Of a stretch of DNA of 64,000 nucleotides, positions 19,609-29,933 are shown piece after piece. How positions within the stretch are numbered: position 1 is the first letter of the stretch; every line of letters begins with the position of its first letter. The translations under genes were made by a program, and so were the position numbers. The DNA comes from Vermamoeba vermiformis (lineage: Eukaryota; Tubulinea; Echinamoebida). The notes under the pieces were generated by a model, which was given only the letters and a program-made list of their open reading frames with translations, was not told where the DNA came from and searched no databases. The stretch spans positions 26,992 to 90,991 of the forward strand of contig JBEWZL010000309.1 of NCBI GenBank assembly GCA_045837725.1, in the 5' to 3' direction.

Positions 19609-22101
19609 ATGTTCTCGAATGATTTTAATATTCCATTTTTTTTTGATAATACTTTAAATAAGAAATTTAAAGTTTTCGGGCAGGTTTTGTATATTTATTT
19701 TGATCCTACTTTTCGCCGTTATGTTTCTGTGATTGATGTGGGCTTAAAGCAAAGGTCTACTATTTTTGTGGATGAAGTTTTTAAATATAGGAAGTCTTTT
19801 TTAGATAATAATTTTCAGTTTATATTTTCAAAGAAGAAAGATACCTTTTTTTTAAAGCCCGTTCATTTTTTGAATTCAAAAAATGAACGGGCTTTAAAAA
19901 AAAGGTATCTTTCTTTTTCAGACAGGGGGTTTTCATTTTTAAAATTGAATCAGTTTTCATTTTTAAATGTAAAATATTTTACATTTAAAAATGAAAACTG
20001 ATTCAATTTTAAAAATGAAGCAATGCTAAGTTTATTAAGTTTGAAGTCTTTGCATTTTTACCGCTTGTTAAAGTCTTATAAAATTTATGCTTTGATTTTT
20101 TTAAATTTTTTAAAAAATTTAAAGCATAAATTTTATAAGACTTTAACAACTTTTATTCTTTTACGATTTTTAGTTCTTAACACTTTAAATATTTATAAAT
20201 CGTTGCTATATGCATATTATGTTCAACATAAGGTGAATTTATCTCGGTTTTTATCGTGGTTTGATTCATTTAAGAATAAAATCTTAACTATTTTTGTTTA
20301 TCATTTTTCCGATTTAAATTTAAAAAAACTACCTTTAAATGAGTCAAATAGTTTTTTTAAATTTAAATCGGAAAAATCTTTAACACATCATTTTGATTTT
20401 TTAAAAAATAGCAGTAAGTTAAAGAAATTAAAGAAGCGTAAGGTAATTAGTAAATCTAAAAGAATAAATTATTTTTTAAAAAATCAAAATAGACTTTATT
20501 TACGAGGTTTAAATGAAAATTCTAACTTATTTAATCTATCAAAATTTAATTTTGATAGATTAAATAAGTTAGAATTTTCATTTAAACCGTATTCTTTTAA
20601 ATTTAATACTAGTCGGTTTAATTTTTTAAATTCACATTTTGACTCTAGACCTGTAGCTCTTAACAAGAAATTAAGGACCCCTAATTATTTTTCAGTTCTT
20701 ACCAGGGGTCGCGCTTACGCTTTAGTTAATAAGTTTTCTTTTTTTAATATTTTTACATATAGCGCATTTTTGCGTCGTAAAATATTTAAGAATTGGTTAA
20801 AGTTTTTAATATATTATGAAAAATTAAATTATTTAGTTATTTTGAATAATGAAGAAGTTTCGCTTGATAAACGACATTCTTTAAATTTTTTTTATTCTCT
20901 GTATTTCCCTTTAATTTTTAATTTTCGAAATTTATTCTTTAATTTATTGAAATTTTTTAAATCTATAAAGGCTATTCATGAAAATTTACTTTTTAAAAAT
21001 TTAGGTTTTTGGTTTTTAAAAAAAAAGAAATTCAATAAACGATTTTTTGGTATTTTGTTAAACTTTTTACTACTTAGTAGTAAAAAGTTTAACAAAATAC
21101 CAAAAAATCGTTTATTGAATTTATCTTCGGTGTACTATAAATCTAATTTTAAGGGTTCAAATCTTTCTACCTTTAATAATTTGGGTTTAATAAAATATAT
21201 GTTTTTAGGTTTTTTTAATATTTTTTTGGAAAATGTAAATTATTTATATACAAATTTAAAACTTAATGAAAAATTTATAAACAATAGTTTAGCTAAACTA
21301 TTGTTTATAAATTTTTCATTAAGTTTTAATACTTTAGTTTATAATAGAAATCATTTAAGTTTAAATACGAATATTGAAGACTCGAAAAGTTATTTAAATA
21401 CAGCATGAATTCCAGTTTTTAAGATATTTAAAAGTTTAAGAATAGTCTCAAAATACGCTAAAAAATATCGCCGTAGAGCAAATTTTTCTAAAAGAAAAAA
21501 ATTTAAATCTAATTTTAAAAAACGCGGTCATTTTTTAGCCCCTATTGGTACATCTTTTAGATTCCAAAAATTATTTATTTATCCTTTTAAAGTTAGGTCT
21601 CTAAATACCCAGGATTGATCTGCTTCAATTAGAAGGGTTCGAGTTTCTCCTACTCTTTCGCGTTATGGCGCTTATTTAAATCGCCTTAATGCTTTGTCTA
21701 GGAAATTTAAAAGTAAAGTTAGGCTTTTTCCGCTGAGAGTTTTTAAAAACCGTTTGAGTATGAATTTTGATAAATCAAAGTATTCTTCTTCTTCAAATAT
21801 TTATTACCAGCGTTTTTTAACTAACCTTTTACCTAAGACATCAAGAATTAAGAGGTCTTTAAACATTATAAAAATGGATCGCTTTATTAGGAAGTGAGAT
21901 AAAAATCAGTTTTTTGCTAATCCCGTTAATAAAAATATAAAACGCAAATTTATTAAAGAGAAATTTAAAAATAGAGAGTTTAATAAATACTCGTTTAACA
22001 GAAAAAATTCTTATAATCGTGCTTTCACACATAAAAGTGTATCTTTTAATTCATCTAAGAGACCCTTTTATAAGAACCGATCTACTAAACGATTCTACTA
22101 A
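19609..22101 (+). CDS. Unidentified 830-codon ORF with S1-like N-terminus
   Basis: A single open frame once TGA at 19999-20001, 21406-21408 and others are read as Trp. Residues about 20-60 (VSVIDVGLKQRSTIFVDEVF and neighbours) resemble one S1 RNA-binding OB fold, so a link to rps1 is possible. The middle is low-complexity Phe/Leu/Lys/Asn sequence in which seven long palindromes lie, and the C-terminus is very basic, as in ribosomal proteins. It follows rps11 where rps4/rpoA sit in the bacterial alpha operon, but rps4 is elsewhere here. Function unproven; much of the length may come from palindrome growth. Confidence 0.75.
19834..19915. repeat. Perfect 82-bp palindrome in orf830 (1 of 7)
   Basis: 41-nt arms, no spacer, centred on gaattc at 19874/19875. 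Confidence 0.97.
19932..20019. repeat. Perfect 88-bp palindrome in orf830 (2 of 7)
   Basis: 44-nt arms, no spacer, centre 19975/19976; only 16 bases after the previous palindrome. Confidence 0.97.
20065..20149. repeat. Inverted repeat in orf830 (3 of 7)
   Basis: 29-nt perfect arms (20065-20093 and 20121-20149) around a 27-nt AT-rich, nearly self-complementary spacer. Confidence 0.95.
20303..20377. repeat. Inverted repeat in orf830 (4 of 7)
   Basis: 29-nt perfect arms (20303-20331 and 20349-20377) with a 17-nt spacer. Confidence 0.95.
20506..20588. repeat. Palindrome in orf830 (5 of 7)
   Basis: 41-nt perfect arms around a single central base (20547). Confidence 0.97.
21028..21122. repeat. 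Palindrome in orf830 (6 of 7)
   Basis: 47-nt perfect arms around a single central base (21075). Confidence 0.97.
21256..21329. repeat. Perfect 74-bp palindrome in orf830 (7 of 7)
   Basis: 37-nt arms, no spacer, centred on agct at 21292/21293. Confidence 0.97.
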
Positions 22102-22131
22102 ATAAGTTTACGCTTGATAGCTTTTTAAAAG

Positions 22132-22213
22132 TGATGTTGTTACTGTAATAGGAACACAAGATATTGTGTTCGGTGAAATTGATAGATAAATTTTTTTATA
22201 ATTTTTTTTTATG
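22132..22213 (+). repeat. Copy of the nad7 3' end and leader, placed before atp8
   Basis: Matches 25268-25350 except for one T in a T-run: the last codons of nad7, its TAA stop, the T-rich spacer and the next ATG. Here the copy leads into atp8, while the original leads into atp6. It may have carried an RNA-processing or translation signal with it. Confidence 0.93.
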
Positions 22214-22666
22214 CCACATCTTGATTATCTTACTTATTTAAGTCAAGTGTTTTGATTTTTATTGTTTTTTTGAATTGCGTACTTTTTGTTTTTTTTTGTT
22301 TTTTTCCCTAAACTTTATTACTCATTTCGTATTCGTAAATTAAAATTTGATTTTCTTTTTGATAAGTACATTTCTAGTGAATATAAGGTAAATTTTTATA
22401 GTTTTTTTTTTAAGGATTATTCTGAAAAATTTACAAATGTTGTTTTTTCTTTTTTAAAGGATTTAAAGTCAAGATACAATTTATCTTTAAACTCTACTTA
22501 CAAAAAATTTAGATTAGTGGCTTTTCTTTTAAATACTTATTTAGTCGAATCCTTTTATCTTTATTGAACTAAAGGTGTAGCATTAAATTTTTCTTCTTTT
22601 TTGAACGCAACCTTTTTTTATGATAAAAAAAGATTTATTATATTAAGTAAAGTTAATTTAATTTAA
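22211..22666 (+). CDS. atp8: ATP synthase subunit 8
   Basis: 151 residues. N-terminus MPHLDYLTYLSQVFWFLLFFW matches the mitochondrial subunit 8 / ymf19 opening (MPQLD..T...Q.FW), followed by a membrane helix and a long charged C-terminal tail. TGA codons (22254, 22272, 22566) are Trp. A peripheral-stalk subunit of F0. It is followed by atp4, forming a small ATP-synthase pair. Its leader is a copy of the nad7-atp6 junction. Confidence 0.9.
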
Positions 22667-22675
22667 TAATTAGTT

Positions 22676-23170
22676 ATGTACGTAAATTATATTCTGTTAT
22701 TTTTATTTATTTTTATTGGTAAGGGTTTTTTTAGCTGGGATGAGGAATTTCTAATTGCCCTTGGCTTATTTTTGGTTATTTATTTTTTATTTAATCTATT
22801 AAAAACTTCTTTATTTAATTCTTTAATTGAGCAAATAGACAAAATTGCTCTAAAATTTATGTTTTTTTATTCTTTAAACATAATTATGTTAAAAATACTT
22901 ATAAATAGTTTTAAGCGTGAATTTGAACTTAAAAGTTCTATCTCTTATGTTTATCTATATTTGAGTTCTTATACAGCTGATTTTTCCAGCATTAATAAGG
23001 TTTACTTGGTTTCAGTTTATAAGAATACGATGAATCAATTATTGTCAAAATTACTATTAAGTAATTTTGAAGTTAACAAGCACTTTTATGTTTCTTCTTC
23101 AAATGATTTATCAGATTTGAATAAATTTATTTTTTCTTTAGAAAAAGTTTTATTTAATAAAACTTTTTAA
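22676..23170 (+). CDS. atp4: ATP synthase subunit 4 (b / ymf39)
   Basis: 164 residues. The N-terminal hydrophobic stretch with GKGFFSWDEEFLIALGLFLVI resembles the mitochondrial b-subunit (ymf39, plant orf25) signature of acidic pair plus helix, followed by a helical, charged stalk region. Sits right after atp8. Divergent, so assignment is by motif and neighbourhood. Confidence 0.7.
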   Translation: MYVNYILLFLFIFIGKGFFSWDEEFLIALGLFLVIYFLFNLLKTSLFNSLIEQIDKIALKFMFFYSLNIIMLKILINSFKREFELKSSISYVYLYLSSYTADFSSINKVYLVSVYKNTMNQLLSKLLLSNFEVNKHFYVSSSNDLSDLNKFIFSLEKVLFNKTF

Positions 23171-23214
23171 AACTTTTTAAAGAACCCTTAAATTTAAATT
23201 TTGTAGCGTTGGGT

Positions 23215-23568
23215 ATGCTTGTTGAATACGCTAATATTGGTATTTATTGAATATTAATAATTATTATAGCTTTGGCGCTTTGTGTTTTATCCTTTTTGTT
23301 GGTTTATCATAAACCAGATGATGAAAAGTTGAGCGCTTATGAGTGTGGCTTTAGCCCTTTTGGTGATGCTCGTGGTCGTTTTGAAGTTAAATTTTATTTA
23401 GTAGCTATTTTATTTATAATATTCGATTTAGAGATTACATTCTTATTTCCTTGGTCCGTCGTTGTTGGTCATATAGGGTTTTGGGGGTTTAATTCTATGT
23501 TTATCTTTTTGTTTATTTTAACGATAGGTTTTATATATGAATGGATGAAAGGTGCTTTAGATTGGTAG
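23215..23568 (+). CDS. nad3: NADH dehydrogenase subunit 3
   Basis: 117 residues, normal length, three membrane helices. The loop [19 protein letters not shown] with its Cys and the [11 protein letters not shown] helix are diagnostic. The upstream start at 23215 is needed for helix 1 and includes a TGA (Trp). Confidence 0.97.
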
Positions 23569-23569
23569 T

Positions 23570-24124
23570 ATGGTTTTTAGTTTATTACCGTTAATAAAAA
23601 ATTGACTTGAAGTTGTTATTTTAAAACCTAATTCTGCTATTTTAGTAGTTAAGCCAAAATACTTAAAAAATGTTATAACATTTTTTAAGTATTTTTTTAA
23701 CAATAACTTTTCAGCATTGATGGACGTATGAGGTTCTGATTATCCGTACCGATCTTTTAGATTTGAGGTTAATTTTTTAATTTTGAATTTATCATTACCC
23801 TACAGAGTAATAATTAGAACCTCAACAAATGAATATATACCTATTTCTACTATAAGTGATATTTATAGTTCTGCGGGTTGATTAGAGCGCGAGGTTTGAG
23901 ATATGTACGGGGTTTACTTTTATGGTCATAAGGACTTGAGACGAATATTGACGGATTATGGATTTTCGGGTTATCCTTTAAGAAAGGATTTTCCTTTGAC
24001 GGGGTATAATGAAGTACGTTATGATGATACGAAAAAACAAGTTGTATTGGAGCCTTTGGAAGTTAGTCAGGAGTTGCGATTATTTAATTTTAAAAGCCCT
24101 TGGGAAAATAATTATATAGATTAA
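23570..24124 (+). CDS. nad9: NADH dehydrogenase subunit 9
   Basis: 184 residues, 30-kDa subunit of the complex I peripheral arm. [40 protein letters not shown] is the family signature. Start ATG 23570, one base after nad3; several TGA=Trp. A 40-bp palindrome lies at 23656-23695. Confidence 0.96.
23656..23695. repeat. Perfect 40-bp palindrome inside nad9
   Basis: 20-nt arms, no spacer, in the weakly conserved N-terminal part of nad9. Confidence 0.95.
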
Positions 24125-24125
24125 T

Positions 24126-25325
24126 ATGGATTTTAAGAATAAAAATTATTTTAAAGAATCAAAAGTTCTTACCTTAAATTTCGGTCCACAACACCCAGCT
24201 GCTCACGGTGTTTTGAGGTTAGTGTTGGAGTTGGATGGGGAAACAGTACTTCGTGCTGATCCTCATATAGGTCTACTTCATAGAGGAACGGAAAAATTGA
24301 TCGAGTATAAGACTTATTTGCAAGCATTGCCTTATTTCGATAGATTGGACTATGTTTCTATGATGGCTCAAGAACATGGTTATTGCTTAGCTGTAGAAAA
24401 CTTGTTGAAGTGCCAGGTGCCTTTACGCGCTAAGTATATACGTGTTATTTTTTCAGAAATAACACGTATATTAAATCATTTATTGGCTGTGACAACTCAT
24501 GCGCTTGATGTTGGTGCTTTAACTCCTTTTCTTTGGGGGTTTGAAGAACGTGAAAAGTTAATGGAATTTTATGAACGTGTGTCAGGAGCTCGTATGCATG
24601 CTGCATATTTTAGACCAGGTGGCGTTTCACAGGATATTCCATTGGGTCTTTTAGATGATGTATATTACTTCTGTAACCAGTTTTTATATAGAATAGCCGA
24701 AATTGAAGATTTATTGACCGCCAATAGAATATGAAAACAGCGTCTTGTTGATATTGGTGTCGTGAGTTACCAACAAGCATTAGATTGAGGCTTTTCGGGA
24801 GTTATGTTACGGGGTTCTGGTGTTTTGTGGGATCTTCGTGTTAATGAGCCCTACGAAGTCTACGACGATTTAAAATTTCTTGTGCCTACGGGTAAACGAG
24901 GTGATTGTTATGATCGTTATCTGATTAGGGTTGAAGAGATGAAGCAAAGTGTAAATATAATTTTACAGTGTTTAGAGTTGATGCCTAAATCTGGTTTTAT
25001 AAAGGTTGATGATCGTAAGATATCACCCCCTTCCCGCGCTTTTATGAAGTTTTCGATGGAATCGTTAATTCATCATTTTAAACTTTTTAGCGAAGGTTAC
25101 AATATAAAATCGGAAGAGTCATACGCGGTAATTGAGGCACCTAAGGGTGAATTTGGTGTTTATGTTAAATCAGATGGCACGAATAGACCTGCGCGTTGTA
25201 GAATAAAAGCTCCGGGTTTTATGCATCTTCAAGCTTTAGATTTTATGTCTAAATATCATCTTTTAGCTGATGTTGTTACTGTAATAGGAACACAAGATAT
25301 TGTGTTCGGTGAAATTGATAGATAA
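24126..25325 (+). CDS. nad7: NADH dehydrogenase subunit 7
   Basis: 399 residues, 49-kDa subunit forming the quinone pocket. [40 protein letters not shown] and the final [12 protein letters not shown] are all present. Two TGA=Trp codons near 24734 and 24786. One base after nad9. Its last 54 coding bases are copied upstream of atp8. Confidence 0.98.
24436..24471. repeat. 15-bp-arm inverted repeat in the conserved core of nad7
   Basis: 15-nt perfect arms (24436-24450 and 24457-24471) with a 6-nt spacer, inside the highly conserved [15 protein letters not shown] segment, so the symmetry fits around a fixed protein sequence. Confidence 0.85.
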
Positions 25326-25350
25326 ATTTTTTTATAATTTTTTTTTTATG
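25268..25350 (+). repeat. nad7 tail and atp6 leader (source copy of the direct repeat)
   Basis: Partner of 22132-22213. Contains the end of nad7, its stop, a T-rich spacer and the atp6 ATG. Confidence 0.93.
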
Positions 25351-26088
25351 TTCTCTCCTATCGAACAATTTGATGTTTATCCAATGTTTTCAAATCCAGT
25401 TTTTGATTATTTTCAAATTCCTTTTACTAATTCTGCTTTGTATATATTCTTTGCGTTTATTTTATTTTGTTCGTTTTTACTTTTTGGTACTTATAAAGCT
25501 ACTTTAGTTCCCGGTACTTGACAATATTTGACTGAAATGTTGTTTAAGTTTGTTTTTAAAATTATTGAGGAACAAGCAGGTAAGCGTGCGTATAAATATT
25601 TCCCCTTTTTATTTGTTTTATTCTTTTTTGTTTTATTTACGAATCTAATGGGTCAAGTACCTTTTGGTTTTACTTCTACTAGTCATGTTATTATTACTTT
25701 TTTTGTATCCCTTAGTATTTGATTCGGCTGTGTTTATGTTGGTCTCTTAGAGAATGGTTTGCGTTGATTTAAATTTTTTGTTCCAGATACTATACCTTTA
25801 TTTATTCTTCCTTTTTTTATTGTTTTGGAGATGATATCTTATACAATAAGGGCCTTTAGTCTATCTATACGTTTAAGTGCTAACATGACTGCAGGCCATA
25901 CTCTTTTACATTTAGTTGCCACTTTAGGTGTAAAAGTTTTTTCTTCTGGTTTTTTACTGTTGGGTATTTCATTCATATTATTAATAATGGTTTTAATGCT
26001 AGAAGTTGCTGTTTCTTTTCTTCAAGCCTATGTTTTTTTAACTTTAATAGCTGTTTATATAAATGATTCTTTAAATTTTGAGCATTAA
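25348..26088 (+). CDS. atp6: ATP synthase subunit 6 (a)
   Basis: 246 residues, normal length. IRAFSLSIRLSANMTAGHTLLHL carries the essential Arg facing the c-ring; the terminal helix AYVFLTLIAVYINDSL is typical. TGA=Trp codons at 25519, 25720 and others. Start follows the T-rich spacer after nad7. Confidence 0.97.
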
Positions 26089-26092
26089 TATT

Positions 26093-27259
26093 ATGCGATT
26101 AGTTAACAAAAATGTTATATTATTATTTATTTATAGGTTTGGCTTTAACTATCCAGCACCTTTTAATTTAAGTTATTTTTGAAATTTTGGTTCGTTAGCG
26201 TTGCTTTGTTTAGTTTTCCAACTTCTTACTGGTATTTTTTTAGCTATGCACTATACTCCACATGTTGATATGGCGTTTGCGAGTGTAGAGCATATAATGC
26301 GTGATGTGAATTACGGTTGATTCTTACGTTATTTACATGCTAATGGCGCCTCTATGTTTTTTATAGTTGTTTATATCCATGTTTTTAGGGGTTTATACTA
26401 TAATTCATTTACTTATCCTCGTCAATGATTGTGGTTTACTGGTGTGGTTATATTATTATTAATGATATTAACTGCATTCTTGGGTTATGTTCTTCCTTGA
26501 GGCCAAATGAGTTTTTGAGCTGCTACGGTTATTACAAATCTGTTATCGGTAGTCCCTTTTGTTGGTACGGATTTAGTATATTGATTATGGGGTGGTTTTG
26601 CTGTCGATAATGCTACTTTAAATCGTTTTTTTAGTTTACATTATCTTTTACCTTTTGTTATTTTAGCTCTTTCGTTTATTCATTTAATTTTTTTACATGA
26701 ATTTGGATCGAATAACCCTTTAGGTATAGCTTTGAAGGCCGATTTTATCCCCTTTACTCCTTATTATACTATTAAAGATTTGTTTGGTGTAATATTATTT
26801 CTTATTTTTGCGGGTTCTTTTATTTATTTTGCTCCTAATTATTTAGGTCACCCAGATAATTATATTTTAGCTAATCCTTTAGTAACCCCTACTCATATAG
26901 TCCCAGAATGGTATTTTTTGCCTTTTTACGCAATTTTACGTTCTATTCCTGATAAGTTGATGGGGGTTATAGCTCTTTTATCTTCTATAGTAGTTTTATT
27001 ATTATTACCACTTTACTTGAAAGTTGCTATTAGGAGTTTATTATTTAGAACTTTTTCTAAAGTTTTGTTTTGGGTTTTTGTTGTGGATTGTCTGGTTCTG
27101 GGTTGGATAGGTGGTAAGCCAATTGAAGCACCTTACTATGAAATTGGTCAATTTGCTACAGTTTTTTATTTTGCTTACTTTTTATTAATATTACCAGTTT
27201 TGAATAGTTTTGAACGCTTCTTAATGCAGTATTGGTATTCTTATTATTTTAATAAGTAG
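26093..27259 (+). CDS. cob: Apocytochrome b
   Basis: 388 residues, full length. Both haem-ligand His pairs are present (in [15 protein letters not shown] and in [16 protein letters not shown]), as is [16 protein letters not shown] of the quinol site. TGA=Trp in the first half. The inner edge of the inverted repeat lies at 26979, so the last 281 bases occur again at 8386-8666. Confidence 0.98.
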
Positions 27260-27270
27260 TATTAATAATA

Positions 27271-27344
27271 GGCGGGTATAGCTCAATAGGTGGAGCAATA
27301 CGTTGTGACTGTAGAGGCTGTGGGTTCGAGTCCCATTACTCGCC
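27271..27344 (+). tRNA. trnH: tRNA-His (GUG)
   Basis: Anticodon loop TTGTGAC. The gene encodes the extra G at position -1 opposite C73, the normal identity element of tRNA-His. Confidence 0.93.
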
Positions 27345-27381
27345 TTCTATTAAAGTTTTTTAAGTTGTACTTTTTATTGAA

Positions 27382-27480
27382 ATTAAAAAAATATAATTTG
27401 ATATTATAATGGCACTTTTATTAATTTGAATGATAAATTAATAAAAGTGCCATTATAATATCAAATTATATTTTTTTAAT
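27382..27480. repeat. 46-bp-arm palindrome between trnH and trnQ
   Basis: 46-nt perfect arms, 7-nt spacer. It could form a strong hairpin in the transcript between the tRNAs. Confidence 0.96.
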
Positions 27481-27490
27481 AATTTCAGGT

Positions 27491-27563
27491 TGGGGTATAG
27501 CCAAGTCGGTAAGGCAGTGCACTTTGGATGCACCATGCGTAGGTTCAATTCCTACTACCCCAG
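27491..27563 (+). tRNA. trnQ: tRNA-Gln (UUG)
   Basis: Acceptor TGGGGTA/TACCCCA with G73; loop CTTTGGA. Confidence 0.95.
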
Positions 27564-27610
27564 GTTGTATTAAGTTACCTGTTTTTTTAAAGGTTAGGTT
27601 TGTGGTTATT

Positions 27611-27683
27611 GCGCTCTTCATCTAATAGGCTAGGATGTTGCTCTTTCACGGCAAATATATGGGTTCAAGTCCCATAGGGCGTA
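27611..27683 (+). tRNA. trnE: tRNA-Glu (UUC)
   Basis: Acceptor GCGCTCT/AGGGCGT; loop CTTTCAC. Confidence 0.94.
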
Positions 27684-27720
27684 TTAGGTTTGAGTTTGTA
27701 TTAAAATATAGCTAAATAAT

Positions 27721-27794
27721 GCTCCGGTAGCTCAATTGGCTAGAGCGCTCGGCTGTTAACCGTGAGGTTATTGGTTCAATCCCAATCCGGAGCG
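27721..27794 (+). tRNA. trnN: tRNA-Asn (GUU)
   Basis: Acceptor GCTCCGG/CCGGAGC; anticodon GTT. Confidence 0.96.
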
Positions 27795-27815
27795 TATCTC
27801 TTTTTCTTTTATTTT

Positions 27816-27904
27816 GCCCGCTTGGTGAAATTGGTAGACACGACAGACTTAAAATCTGTTCTTTCTTATAAGCGGAGGTGACGGTTCAAGTCCGTCAGCG
27901 GGCA
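27816..27904 (+). tRNA. trnL(uaa): tRNA-Leu (UAA)
   Basis: Class II tRNA with long variable arm; anticodon TAA. Confidence 0.96.
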
Positions 27905-27928
27905 TGTTAAATAATATATATATAAGCT

Positions 27929-28003
27929 GGGGGCGTAGTGCTAACTGGTTAGAACGCTAGCTTGTCATGTTAGAAGGTGTGGGTTCAAATCCCATCGCCC
28001 TCG
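27929..28003 (+). tRNA. trnD: tRNA-Asp (GUC)
   Basis: Acceptor GGGGGCG/CGCCCTC with G73; loop TTGTCAT. Confidence 0.95.
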
Positions 28004-28067
28004 TCTTTTTGATTCAGTTTCAATAAAAGATCCATATATGTTAATCTATTTAAGTAGATTAATAAAA

Positions 28068-29563
28068 CAATTAAGAGTTTGATCCTGGCTCTGAGTGAAT
28101 GCTAGCGGTATGCCTTACACATGCAAGTCGTATGGAATTAAATTATTTCATGGCGTATTGGTGAGTAACGTACAAATTGTGTATATTAAGTTTAGCTAAT
28201 ACTAAATATTTTAACTTACTTTAGTTATTAAAGATTTCTCGCTTAATAGACATATTTGTATAGGATTAGGTAGTTGGTAGTGGGCTTAGCCTACCAAGCC
28301 TACGATCCTTAGCTGGTCTTGGAGGACTATCAGCCACAGCGGGACGGTTACATCCCGAACTTTTTGGCAGCAGTGAGGAATATTGGACAATGGGCGAAAG
28401 CTTGATCCAGCAATGCCGCGTGGGTGAGGAAGGCTTAGATTGTAAAATCCTTTCGTCGAAGATGATAATGACAGTATTCGAAAAAGAAGCCCCGGCTAAC
28501 TTCGTGCCAGCAGCCGCGGTAAAACGGAGGGGGCTAGTGTTACTCAACTTGACTGGGCGTGAAGGGCGTGAAGGTGGTGTGGTACGTTTTTTTTTAAATA
28601 CTCAAACATAATTTGAGGTCCTTAAAAATACGGCCGCGCTTGAGTTTATTTGAAGAAAGTTGTACTTCTAGTGTAGAGGTGAAATTTGCAAAAATTAGAA
28701 GGACAGTCTACGGGCGAAAGCGACTTTCTACTATAAACTGACACTATAGCGCAAAAGCATAGGTAGCAAACGGGATTAGAGACCCCGGTAGTCTATGCAG
28801 TGACCGATGAATACTAAATGCTCCTAACCGTAAGGGGGTATTTAAGCTAACGCGTAAGTATTCCGCCTGGGAACTACAACCGCAAGGTTCAAACTTAAAG
28901 GAATTGACGGAGGGCTATTTCAGCGGTGGAGCATGTGGTTTAATCCGATATACCGCGTAAAACCTTACCAGCTCTTGATAAGTAGGTTTAAAATTTTTTA
29001 GTTAAAATTATGCTCATTTATTGTTAATGAGTATTGACCTACACAGGTGTTGCATGGCTGTCGTCAGCTCGTGTTTTGAGATGTTAGGTTAACTCCTTTA
29101 ACGGGCGCAACCCCTTAACTTATATATAAGTTTACTGCTTAGGAAATCTAAGAGGAAGGCAGGGATGATGTCAAGTCGTTATGACCTTTATGGGCTGGGC
29201 TACTCACGTGCTACAATGGTACGTACAAAGGGAAGCAAAAATGTAAATTTTAGCAATTCTCAAAAAACGTATCTCAGTTCAGATTGTACCCTGAAAATTG
29301 GATACATGAAGTTGGAATCGCTAGTAATCGTATATCAGAATGGTACGGTGAATACCCCCTCAGCCCTAGTACACACCGCCCGTCACGCGCTGGAAATTAG
29401 TTTTGGTTGACATAAGTAGAGGATTATAATTCTTAAGTTTTTTTTGTTAAGCAATTTTTTTCACAAATTTATATAGATTAAAATTACTGCTTATAACATT
29501 AAAGCTAAGGACTGGTGCGAAGTCGTAACAGGGTAGTCGTAGGGGAACCTGCGGCTGGACCAA
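28068..29563 (+). rRNA. rns: Small subunit rRNA
   Basis: About 1.5 kb, bacterial-like and contiguous. The 5' part has gagtttgatcctggctc, the 530 loop gtgccagcagccgcggtaa lies near 28507, the 900 region has aaaggaattgacgg, and the 3' end has gtacacaccgcccgtca and aagtcgtaacag. Not split, unlike ciliate rns. Flanked by tRNAs, which probably guide processing. Ends are estimated. Confidence 0.97.
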
Positions 29564-29576
29564 TTTTTTTTATTTA

Positions 29577-29649
29577 GGGTGCATAGCTTAATTGGTAGAG
29601 CAGTGGTCTCTTAATCCAAGGGTTCGGGGTTCGAGTCCCCGTGTGCCTA
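29577..29649 (+). tRNA. trnK: tRNA-Lys (CUU)
   Basis: Acceptor GGGTGCA/TGTGCCT, anticodon loop CTCTTAA giving CUU. The anticodon stem is weak at both ends (31-39 T-T; 27-43 G-A). CUU would read AAG only, but AAA is the common Lys codon here; no UUU tRNA is seen. Confidence 0.82.
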
Positions 29650-29654
29650 TTCGT

Positions 29655-29728
29655 GGGCCTGTAGCTCAATTGGTTAGAGCGCGCATCTGATAAGTGCGAG
29701 GTTGATGGTTCAATTCCATCCGGGCCTA
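29655..29728 (+). tRNA. trnI(gau): tRNA-Ile (GAU)
   Basis: Acceptor GGGCCTG/CGGGCCT; loop CTGATAA. Confidence 0.95.
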
Positions 29729-29730
29729 CG

Positions 29731-29803
29731 GGCGAAGTAGTTTAGTTGGTAGAACTTTGGAATCATAATCCAAGTGTCGTGAGTTCAATTCTCACCTTCG
29801 CCT
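29731..29803 (+). tRNA. trnM: tRNA-Met (CAU)
   Basis: Acceptor GGCGAAG/CTTCGCC fully paired; loop ATCATAA. One of three different CAU tRNAs; probably the elongator, but an Ile tRNA with lysidine at C34 cannot be excluded. Confidence 0.85.
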
Positions 29804-29806
29804 ATT

Positions 29807-29880
29807 ATGCTTGTAGCTCAATTGGTTAGAGCGTTAAGTTGCGAATTTAAAGGTTAAAGGTTCAAGTCCTTTCAAGCATG
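29807..29880 (+). tRNA. trnR(gcg): tRNA-Arg (GCG)
   Basis: Acceptor ATGCTTG/CAAGCAT, G73; loop TTGCGAA with GCG. Would read CGU and CGC. Confidence 0.9.
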
Positions 29881-29933
29881 CGTGTCAAATTTGTCTAATT
29901 TAAAAAGATAAAATTTATTATTTTTAATTAAAT

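Noticed and set aside
28266-28611. Open frames on both strands inside rns (and mirrored ones at 7034-7379, 6235-6480 and 29165-29410)
   Set aside because: They lie in conserved rRNA sequence and are chance frames.
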